DNA of 64,000 bases from NCBI RefSeq assembly GCF_003259175.1, contig NZ_QGOK01000011.1:116844-180843 (forward strand), in the 5' to 3' direction. Positions within the stretch are counted from its first letter, which is position 1. Each line of letters starts with the position of its first letter. Under the pieces are notes generated by a model. That model was not told the origin of the DNA and did not search any database. It worked only from the letters and a program-made list of their open reading frames with translations. This stretch comes from Marinomonas shanghaiensis. GTDB taxonomy: Bacteria; Pseudomonadota; Gammaproteobacteria; Pseudomonadales; Marinomonadaceae. This document shows positions 57,004 to 63,810 of this stretch, piece after piece. The position numbers and the translations under genes are program-made.

Positions 57004-58566
57004 CTACTCCTTAGGATCAAGCAGATTGGAATATGACTTAATGGAATGGTATGGATAACAGTCATTTACTGGAATGCCGGTGACGCTAACTTGCGTATCA
57101 AGGCTCGCATAGCCAATCAGCACGTTTGAGAGTTTGGCAAAAGGGTCGATGGAACGGTTTACTTGAAAGCATGTCTGGCTAAAAGTATTTGCCATTAAGT
57201 TTTTGAGATCAGGGCCTCCGGTTGGTGTTGCACCAAAGGTATAAACTGATGTAATTGATAGTGAGTTGGAGCTTTCAAAATCCAATGCTGCTAGGTTAGC
57301 AACCGCTCCGCCTATGTCATGACCCGTAAAGTAGATATTGGTGCGATCACCAAGTGCTGCTTGAATTTCGCTAAGCAGCTTTTCTTTAAAGGTAGTCGAG
57401 TCACCTGTATCACTCGGTCCATAAAATAGATTGGCGGTGCCAGTGTGAACACTGACATTGGTACCACTTATGGTGAGGGTTTTGGTTTGGGAGTTGGATA
57501 CGTAGTCTGCAAATTCTTGCCAAGTACAGGCACCACGAAAGGCAACCGCTAAACTATCCACACTGGTATAAATAGTGGCAAAGTTTACACCATTTGCAGT
57601 AATGCTTTTTCCAACACTATAGGGTGAGATGTTCATGGTTTGCGCATTCGGATGTTGAAAGCGCTGATAACTCACGGCGCATAAATTGGCAAATTGAAAA
57701 GCAAGCTGACGACTAAAGCCTGGAACTTGCTCAACGGCACCTGATTGAGAAGGTGGTGGATTTGGGACGCCATTCATGGCTTTTAGATAGAAGTCTGCAG
57801 AGCGTTCTATCCAAGGTACGTCAAACTCTGGCAATGAAGAAGAGAGCTCGATTAATTCGCCAAGTTCGCTATTTAATTCACTGTTATTATTGAGCGGAAA
57901 GAAGTCAATTTTGTTGTCTTCCGTTCCCGCTATTATGGCGTAGCTATTTGGCACCTCGTTTTTTAGATAAGCGGCAAACGCTGAATTGGCAATGGCACCT
58001 GTTGAAAAGGCATAGCTTTCTACGTTACCTGGCGCGCTCTGTTGAGTGGGACCTTTGTTGCCAGATCTTAGATCCAGCGCCGCCATTTGCGCCAAAGGGC
58101 CAGATAAACTCACCCCTGTGACTCTTAGTTTTTTACCAGAAAGAAACTTGAGACTGTCCCACAACGACGCCCGTACTGCATTATACATGGCGTTATAGGT
58201 CAAAGAGATCAAGGAGCCAGAAGGTGCGCCTGTCCATGAAGAAGCAGGCGTGCCTTGTATTGAACCATTCATGTAATATTGCATCCAGCTTGACCAGTCG
58301 ATACCCAACGCCAAGACGGCGGATGTGCTGGTATCGTTCCCCACGCGACCGGACGCTAAAAAGCCTTTAACACCAGGATACTGAAATGGCTGCGGGGCAC
58401 AGTTTACAATGGCTAATTTATTCCAACCCGGTGGCAGGAATACATTAGTCAGGTCACTTGAGGTCATTGCCAATTGCGCCAGTGGTAGTAAATCAACCGC
58501 GATGGCAGAATCAAAAACTGAATCACTGTCGTCTGAAGTACGGTATCTATCGTTTAAAGGAGACAT
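57004..58566 (-). CDS. Tandem class-3 lipase-like protein with one altered nucleophile site
   Basis: 520 residues holding two lipase_3-type halves (alpha/beta hydrolase). Half 1 (about 40-260): VLALGIDWSSWMQY, then RVTGVSLSGPLAQMAALDL with Ser153 at the nucleophile elbow (GxSxxG rather than GHSLGG). Half 2 (about 290-520): SLAVAFRGACTWQEF, VHTGTANLFYG, then FTGHDIGGAVANLAALDF, where the elbow Ser is replaced by Asp417; acid (RSIDPF) and His (YPYHSIKSY) candidates are kept. Normal class-3 lipases cleave acyl esters with Ser-Asp-His. Half 2 is therefore probably not a standard hydrolase, and half 1 is uncertain. No signal peptide. The gene sits 1 bp after the Gly-rich protein and 5 bp before the DUF6603 giant. 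Confidence 0.85.
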   Translation of the reverse strand: MSPLNDRYRTSDDSDSVFDSAIAVDLLPLAQLAMTSSDLTNVFLPPGWNKLAIVNCAPQPFQYPGVKGFLASGRVGNDTSTSAVLALGIDWSSWMQYYMNGSIQGTPASSWTGAPSGSLISLTYNAMYNAVRASLWDSLKFLSGKKLRVTGVSLSGPLAQMAALDLRSGNKGPTQQSAPGNVESYAFSTGAIANSAFAAYLKNEVPNSYAIIAGTEDNKIDFFPLNNNSELNSELGELIELSSSLPEFDVPWIERSADFYLKAMNGVPNPPPSQSGAVEQVPGFSRQLAFQFANLCAVSYQRFQHPNAQTMNISPYSVGKSITANGVNFATIYTSVDSLAVAFRGACTWQEFADYVSNSQTKTLTISGTNVSVHTGTANLFYGPSDTGDSTTFKEKLLSEIQAALGDRTNIYFTGHDIGGAVANLAALDFESSNSLSITSVYTFGATPTGGPDLKNLMANTFSQTCFQVNRSIDPFAKLSNVLIGYASLDTQVSVTGIPVNDCYPYHSIKSYSNLLDPKE

Positions 58567-58567
58567 A

Positions 58568-59809
58568 TTAATTACCCGTTAGTTGGTCAGTATTAACGGT
58601 TAACCCCAGCATAGGGGAGAGAGAAATATCACCAGTTGATATTGTCTCTGTGATGAGAAGAACTAGATTCGGTCCATCTTCCGACGTCGTGATTGTTAGC
58701 CCACCTACTGGAATCTCAACGTTCTTAATGGCAAAAATAGCGATCTGTTTTTGAGCCATAGTATCGTCCAATAGGGGTTTAACCGCGGCCACTTTTTGTG
58801 TATCTCCCAGTAAATAACTCATCGTTGGAGCGAGCAATTGGTGGAACTCACTTCGGTCGAGATCTTTTTTAGACTTAGTCGATAACTCTTGTAAGCACGA
58901 GTGATCATACATATGAGTAATATTGACAGATTTGGAGCCAATCATTTCACGCATTGAATCCATATCACCTGCAATCGTTAGAAAGGGCACAATGCCTGAT
59001 GTGGCTGAGGCATCTAAGGTGGTGGCGCCATTTAATCCGGTGTACTGATTTGATGCAGGAACAGCATATTGACTAACGAGTTGAGCGTAAGAATCGATCT
59101 CAGCTGCAGCGACACTTTGTTGTCCATTGCTGCCTACTTGGCCTGGGCTACCGCCACCGCCGTTGAGTCCATTTTGTCCAGGCGTTCCTGCATTACCTGT
59201 TTTACTTCCATTTGTGCCCGCTGCACCACCAAGTCCTCCTTGCCCACCTTGACCGCTAGCACCACCAGCACCACCTGCTCCGCCTAAGGTATTCACTGAC
59301 ACATTAAGAGGTAAACTATTACCGGTTTGATATTGAACGAGTGCAACGCCGCCGTTACCACCAGCACCACCGTTTCCGCCTGTGCCACCATTATTGCCGT
59401 TACCGCCATTACCGCCATTTGTCGGTGTTTCACTTTTGCATGCTGAGCCGCTGGTTGTACCACCTGCACCGCCGTTGCCACCCGCGCCGCCAGTGCCGCC
59501 AGTGCCGCCAGCTCCGCCATTACCCCCCGCTAACTCAATATTGACGGTAAGGTTTTGGCTGTAGCTTTTGGCTCGAAATGTCACCATTTTTGCACTGGTG
59601 CCAGCTTCGCCATTTTGCGCTTCTCCGCCTTTACCGCCTGGAGCCCCTTCACCGCCTTTTGTGGCGGGTACACAACTGCTACCACTGCAGCTACTTTTTG
59701 AAGAGCTGTCATGGCCGTTTTCACCTGTCGCGCCTACAGAGCCAGTCGCTCCAGGTTTGCCATCGACACCATTTATTCCATTCGCGATTATGTTTAACTG
59801 ATTGCTCAT
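58568..59809 (-). CDS. Gly-rich repeat protein with C-terminal module (413 aa)
   Basis: Start taken at ATG 59809, which has GAGGGA upstream; an upstream TTG would add nine residues without a Shine-Dalgarno. Residues ~10-60 are collagen-like (GVDGKPGATGSVGATGENG); about 90-225 are dense GGxGGxG/GGNGG repeats interrupted by short beta-strands (VTFRAKSYSQNLTVNIELAGG). Such repeats can form polyglycine-II or collagen-like helices (compare snow-flea antifreeze protein and some phage adhesins; analogy only). The C-terminal ~130 residues are globular and share a pattern with the 215-aa protein (YLLGDTQKV ... IAIFAIKNVEIPVGG). No signal peptide. Confidence 0.85.
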   Translation of the reverse strand: MSNQLNIIANGINGVDGKPGATGSVGATGENGHDSSSKSSCSGSSCVPATKGGEGAPGGKGGEAQNGEAGTSAKMVTFRAKSYSQNLTVNIELAGGNGGAGGTGGTGGAGGNGGAGGTTSGSACKSETPTNGGNGGNGNNGGTGGNGGAGGNGGVALVQYQTGNSLPLNVSVNTLGGAGGAGGASGQGGQGGLGGAAGTNGSKTGNAGTPGQNGLNGGGGSPGQVGSNGQQSVAAAEIDSYAQLVSQYAVPASNQYTGLNGATTLDASATSGIVPFLTIAGDMDSMREMIGSKSVNITHMYDHSCLQELSTKSKKDLDRSEFHQLLAPTMSYLLGDTQKVAAVKPLLDDTMAQKQIAIFAIKNVEIPVGGLTITTSEDGPNLVLLITETISTGDISLSPMLGLTVNTDQLTGN

Positions 59810-59833
59810 ACTTGTTCCCTCTGTAAGTAGTAG

Positions 59834-59929
59834 CAAGCACGTACCTCTCGTACATCAGAACGACAATGTGATGCGTGCTTGTTATTACAAAATGTATGTT
59901 TAATGGTTGATTTGATACGCCAAATCAAC
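59834..59929 (-). other. Two intercistronic hairpins between the Gly-rich genes
   Basis: In the transcribed (minus) direction a GTTGATTT/AAATCAAC stem (59906-59913, 59922-59929) comes first, then a CAAGCACG/CGTGCTTG stem (59834-59841, 59874-59881) just before the Shine-Dalgarno of the 413-aa gene. No strong U-tract follows either. They could attenuate transcription or stabilise the upstream mRNA, giving more of the first two proteins. This is the largest gap (128 bp) inside the operon. Confidence 0.45.
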
Positions 59930-59937
59930 GTGTTCAA

Positions 59938-60555
59938 TTAAGCGGTGGTCACATACACCTTGCCGACGGTGCCATTTTTACCATTGGTTCCAACGGAACC
60001 GCTGCCGTTATTTCCTGTACCCTGACCGGGAGCGCCGCCAGCGCCACCTGTTCCAGCAAGACCTGTCGAGTAAGTTATGCTTACTTGCGCATTGTTTGAG
60101 GCCGTCACATATAAATCTGCCGAGTTGCCGCCATTGCCGCCTGTGCCACCATTGCCGCCAGCACCACCGACACCCTGAACACCATTACTTGCAGGGGTGC
60201 ATAAGTCTGTGCAATTGCCTGCTTTGCCGCCTTGACCGCCATTACCACCAGCACCACCAGCACCACCAGTACCGCCATTGCCTGCTCCGTATAAAATAGT
60301 AACTTCACCCGTAACATTGCCCAATGACACTGATCCACCGCCATAATTTAGGCCATTTGTACCGTCGCCACCTTTTCCCCCAATCCCGCCAGTTCCACCT
60401 TGAGAACCATTGGTAGGTTGTTGTGTGCACTTTGCGCCTTTACCTCCCGACTGAGTACTTGTGTTGCCATCTGAACCAGGTCCGCCAGTGCTACCCACAC
60501 CACCTGGTTGTCCGTTAGAGCCATTGTCTGCGCCAAATCTGAAAGTTGTAGTCAT
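59938..60555 (-). CDS. Gly-rich repeat protein (205 aa)
   Basis: Almost entirely GGxGGxG, GGNGG and GGTGG repeats, with two short beta segments (GGSVSLGNVTGEVTILYG near 75-92; SADLYVTASNNAQVSITYS near 150) and a final KVYVTTA strand. A sister of the 413-aa protein but without the globular C-terminus. Four Cys lie in the linker loops (KCTQQP, NCTDLC). No signal peptide. Shine-Dalgarno AAGGGA. Likely a stiff polyglycine-II-like or collagen-like fibre segment (inference). Second gene of the operon. Confidence 0.85.
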   Translation of the reverse strand: MTTTFRFGADNGSNGQPGGVGSTGGPGSDGNTSTQSGGKGAKCTQQPTNGSQGGTGGIGGKGGDGTNGLNYGGGSVSLGNVTGEVTILYGAGNGGTGGAGGAGGNGGQGGKAGNCTDLCTPASNGVQGVGGAGGNGGTGGNGGNSADLYVTASNNAQVSITYSTGLAGTGGAGGAPGQGTGNNGSGSVGTNGKNGTVGKVYVTTA

Positions 60556-60610
60556 GATCTTGTCCCTTTGAAAAGTAAAAAATGGTTATGAGTTAAAACA
60601 GTTGCTCATG

Positions 60611-61258
60611 CTATTTTTGGGTAAAGACTTGAGAGGTCCATTGTGTGGAGCCACCAATAATCTGGATCTCACCACCTTGTTCTACAGTGACAGTGCCAAA
60701 ATTCACCACAATTGGTTTGTTATCTTCGCTTTTTAGTATTAAGGGGTTACCCGGAGAGACAGTGACATTTTCTGCCGCAAAAACTGGAATCGTCATTGGT
60801 TTAGGGAAGCTGACTTTGTTGATGGCGTCTTCGTATTTTTTTACTTTTTGGGAGTGTCCCATGACGTAGGCAAGTGTGGCGTTGGCAAGGTGATGGGCAT
60901 CCTGCTTATAGTTTTCGTGTAGATTGCGTTCAAATGAACAGCCATCAGGGGAATCTTTATGCAACTTTAATAAAGTTGAGGAAGGTTCTGGTGGGTAGTT
61001 AATGTGATGATCCGACTTGGTTCCAGCATCGATTTCATCGTCTTTAACCCCAAGCTTGTCTTTGAGGTCCTTGATACTGGTCGCCATTACCCAACCAGAA
61101 GGGGCATAGTGTGATTCGTTGACATTCGACGATAATACAACGCCATTACCGGATCCTGATGTGTTGATTTCAGGAATAATGTCAGCTTGCACAATATTAT
61201 GTTTTGCAAGTTCGGTTAGTTGATTTTTCTTATGTTCTGCCGTTAATGTGTTACTCAT
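60611..61258 (-). CDS. Unknown protein (215 aa), first gene of the 22-kb operon
   Basis: Not recognised by family. No signal peptide. The C-terminal half (ATLAYVMGHSQKVKKYED ... MTIPVFAAENVTVSPGNPLIL) aligns by eye with the C-terminal end of the 413-aa Gly-rich protein (PTMSYLLGDTQKVAAVKP ... IAIFAIKNVEIPVGGLTIT), so the two share a module that may be an assembly or docking domain. The N-terminus is charged and helical (TAEHKKNQLTELAKHN). Strong Shine-Dalgarno (GAGAGGA). 200 bases upstream is GTGTAA box C. Confidence 0.8.
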   Translation of the reverse strand: MSNTLTAEHKKNQLTELAKHNIVQADIIPEINTSGSGNGVVLSSNVNESHYAPSGWVMATSIKDLKDKLGVKDDEIDAGTKSDHHINYPPEPSSTLLKLHKDSPDGCSFERNLHENYKQDAHHLANATLAYVMGHSQKVKKYEDAINKVSFPKPMTIPVFAAENVTVSPGNPLILKSEDNKPIVVNFGTVTVEQGGEIQIIGGSTQWTSQVFTQK

Positions 61259-61458
61259 TTTTTAATCCTCTCTATTATGTTTCCATATTGTCTGCCTTGA
61301 CGATTTACCCTCCCTTATAAAGCATTAAAAAGTAAATAGCGTTCGACAGGTCTTTTAAAAAAATGATCTTGTATTGCTCTTTATTTTCTAAAATTTCAGT
61401 ATTGTCTTTTTATTATATTTGGACGGCTTATAGTTATACTTAAAAGTAAATAAGTAAA

Positions 61459-61474
61459 TTACACAATGTTACAC
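61459..61474 (-). promoter_or_regulatory. GTGTAA-N4-GTGTAA box, copy C (operon promoter)
   Basis: The plus strand reads TTACACAATGTTACAC; toward the operon it is GTGTAA-CATT-GTGTAA. A TATAAC hexamer on the minus strand (plus 61433-61438) follows after 20 bases. It lies in a 332-bp AT-rich gap (61259-61590) that has no other feature. Confidence 0.75.
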
Positions 61475-61590
61475 GAGTTTTTTGGAGAGATAGTGCACAT
61501 GAAGAGAGACAAAAAGGCTAATATTTATCAATTACTTGAGTTGTGTTAGATGAAAATTAGCCTGATAAAAGAAGATTAAATTGAAGTGTA

Positions 61591-62283
61591 TTACAGTTTT
61601 ACCCAGCGGTCAGGTGAGGGCATCAGGAACTCTGGAGTCCCGTCGTCGGTTTGTTTTTTAGCGGTAATCACTAGGTCATACGAAATTGACACTCTTGGGT
61701 CATCGCATTTATTTGCGGTTACATCATGGGGTTGTTTGGATGGGAAAATCACAATCCGACCTTCTTTTGGTGCGTAATCAACCTGTTCAAAATTCAGTGT
61801 ATTAAAGTCACAATAGGCTTCAGTCATGCTAGAACTAAGGCTTCCAGACAGTTCATTATATTTATTTACGTTAAAAAAACGTGTTGCGCCCGAGTCGGCT
61901 CCAGATCCTACAGAGACATAGTACACGACACTTAAATTAGCATTAGGGTGAGTGTGTCTGGATACGCTTTGTCCTTTTTCGGCGATGATAGGCCATGAAC
62001 GCTGGGCATAAATATCAATCTTACCGAGATCCAATCCAAGCGTTTTAAGATAGTTTGTTGCGTGTTTTTTAACTTCCGTTGTGAGCCATGAAAAATCTGC
62101 GTCACTGTGTAGCTGATCTATATCATGTACATCTCCCGTCCAACTGGATTGATCGTTGGTTCTTTTTGTCACTACTTTGCTTTTAAGTGAGTAGATCTTA
62201 TCTAGCATGCTGTTTTTATGATCTGCAGAATTTTCAATATCTTCATAGTATATTGCGAGTGGGAACCAAATATCGATAGCCAT
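61591..62283 (-). CDS. Putative 2OG-Fe(II) oxygenase (TIGR02466/PF13759-like)
   Basis: 230 residues. The double-stranded beta-helix core is shown by SRHTHPNANLSVVYYVSV (first metal ligand region), YAPKEGRIVIFPSKQPHDVTAN (distal His) and DPRVSISYDL (Arg for 2-oxoglutarate). The family hydroxylates unidentified substrates. It lies upstream of the large operon on the same strand, but 332 bp with box C separates them, so it is probably its own unit or reads through. It is divergent from the 454-aa oxygenase gene. Confidence 0.85.
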   Translation of the reverse strand: MAIDIWFPLAIYYEDIENSADHKNSMLDKIYSLKSKVVTKRTNDQSSWTGDVHDIDQLHSDADFSWLTTEVKKHATNYLKTLGLDLGKIDIYAQRSWPIIAEKGQSVSRHTHPNANLSVVYYVSVGSGADSGATRFFNVNKYNELSGSLSSSMTEAYCDFNTLNFEQVDYAPKEGRIVIFPSKQPHDVTANKCDDPRVSISYDLVITAKKQTDDGTPEFLMPSPDRWVKL

Positions 62284-62434
62284 TTTTAATTCCTTTTTTA
62301 ATCGTTGATTTAATGTTAATTTTTCACCGCTTATGTTTGTACAGTGATTAATCTATTTAATTAGGTTAAAGTGTCGAAATTATTTTTACAACTTTATTTT
62401 TATTTAAATGGAAGAGGTTGAAAGGAATACTGAT

Positions 62435-63799
62435 ATGAATGGTTTGAAGACACCCATTGCTGAATTAACCGATTTGTACTCTGAAAAAGATGATATTTAT
62501 TTGCCCGATATTGAACAACATGTGCTATGGCGAAATGCGTTTTTTAAGCACTTTTCGAGTCGGGCCGCATGGCAGCAATATCGAGCTGTGATCAATGATC
62601 CGCACTTAAAGCATTGGTGCGAAAAAGAAAATGGAAATGCTCAATCGCTTATCGACTGTCGTGGCTGGAAAGTCTTTAAGGATGCAATAGATAGAGTCTA
62701 TAGATACCTTATGAGCGAGAGTGTTGCGCTTGAAAGAGCCACCGTGACATTACCAGTGATTTTAAGCATCGAACAGCACGCCAAGGAAGCGTTCGCTCGC
62801 GGCAAGGCATCATTGTGTATTTACATCAGAATTGATTTCAATACAGGCGCACAAATGTGTTTGCAGTCAAAAGAGCGAATGACTGTAGAACTTGAATGCG
62901 GTTCTATGCATATTGTCAGTGGGTATCAAAGGCATCGACTTGCTGGGGAAGGAGTCGTCATCGCATTTCAAATTGATCTCCCGTCGATCTCAAGACCAGA
63001 CGTGTTGAATGCAACATATGAGTCACAGAGTGGTTTAAATGACGAATGGATATTTTACGCGGCGGTTGCTCAGCCGATTGCTCGTCCTCTTGTTAGTTTT
63101 GAATGTATCAAAGAGAAAATTGATTGGCTAGAACATCGGGCGTACAAGCGTTATCGTCGTCTTGAATGCCCTGTTATAAAAAAGTATCTGTTGGAAAACG
63201 CTAACCCACAGTTCGCCACCCAAGCAGAAAAAGACGTTGTTAGGGGTTATGGCAATCAAACAGGCATAACGGAGCCGCAGCGTTTTCATCTCAAGGAACA
63301 TATTCTGGTGCTGACGGAGTTTCAGTGCTTCGCATTAGTTCAGTTTATTGATGACAATATCTCTTCCGCCGTCATTGATAGTGTTGATGACTTTCCTGAA
63401 TATCAGGTTGATGTGTCTCTAGAGTTGTTTGCTCAACTGGTTGGAAAGGAAACTTGTCAGACCATTCTTGACCTTCCTAAAATGCTTGATAAGTCACTTT
63501 CGCATGGACTATCGCCTCAACTTGGGTATTCGTTGTTTCTTCGCCTTTATTCAGAGGAAACAAGGCCACTGATACCTTTTCATCACGATATTTGTGATTA
63601 CACCTGCGTCATTGCATTGAATGATCAAGCAGATTTTTCGGGAGGGCACTTTGTCATGTTAAACGGCGATAACCTAGAAAGAGCTGCTTGGAAGCAAGGA
63701 GAGGCCTTGCTTCATTCGGGTAATCTTATTCACGGAGTGAGCAAAATGAAGACGGGAAAACGTTACTCACTGGTTATGTTTGCCAACTACCTTGATTAA
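62435..63799 (+). CDS. 2OG-Fe(II) oxygenase with long N-terminal extension (454 aa)
   Basis: Start chosen at ATG 62435, preceded by GAAAGGA eight bases upstream; the ATG at 62408 lacks a Shine-Dalgarno. The C-terminal ~110 residues are a prolyl-4-hydroxylase-like dioxygenase core: HxD in PFHHDICDYTCVIAL, GGHFVML, distal His and Arg in GNLIHGVSKMKTGKRYSLVMF. The ~330-residue N-terminal part is unassigned; a stretch around 150-200 (IYIRIDFNTGAQMCLQ ... GSMHIVSGYQRHRLAGEGVVIAFQID) looks like a degenerate second beta-helix. Divergent from the 230-aa oxygenase across ~150 bp without a GTGTAA box. Substrate unknown; the giant operon proteins or the PKS product are candidates. Confidence 0.85.
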   Translation: MNGLKTPIAELTDLYSEKDDIYLPDIEQHVLWRNAFFKHFSSRAAWQQYRAVINDPHLKHWCEKENGNAQSLIDCRGWKVFKDAIDRVYRYLMSESVALERATVTLPVILSIEQHAKEAFARGKASLCIYIRIDFNTGAQMCLQSKERMTVELECGSMHIVSGYQRHRLAGEGVVIAFQIDLPSISRPDVLNATYESQSGLNDEWIFYAAVAQPIARPLVSFECIKEKIDWLEHRAYKRYRRLECPVIKKYLLENANPQFATQAEKDVVRGYGNQTGITEPQRFHLKEHILVLTEFQCFALVQFIDDNISSAVIDSVDDFPEYQVDVSLELFAQLVGKETCQTILDLPKMLDKSLSHGLSPQLGYSLFLRLYSEETRPLIPFHHDICDYTCVIALNDQADFSGGHFVMLNGDNLERAAWKQGEALLHSGNLIHGVSKMKTGKRYSLVMFANYLD

Positions 63800-63810
63800 A
63801 AATGCTTGAA

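Noticed and set aside
59293..59826. Antisense Pro/His/Cys-rich ORFs opposite the Gly-rich genes
   Set aside because: They are complements of GGN codons in the real genes, with no Shine-Dalgarno and pure low-complexity translation.
39518..61258. Operon considered as an extracellular contractile injection system or phage tail cluster
   Set aside because: No sheath, tube, baseplate, VgrG, tape-measure or AAA+ ATPase genes are seen. Large beta-rich and Gly-rich proteins alone are not enough.
39518..61258. Operon considered as contact-dependent or RTX-type toxins
   Set aside because: No signal peptide, no two-partner secretion domain, no GGxGxDxxx calcium repeats (the Gly repeats lack the Asp pattern), and no immunity-like small gene after a toxin domain.
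62284..62434. Search for a GTGTAA box between the two divergent oxygenase genes
   Set aside because: Only AGTGTCG and TTTACAA-like fragments are present; they do not fit the direct-repeat rule, so these two genes are left out of the regulon.
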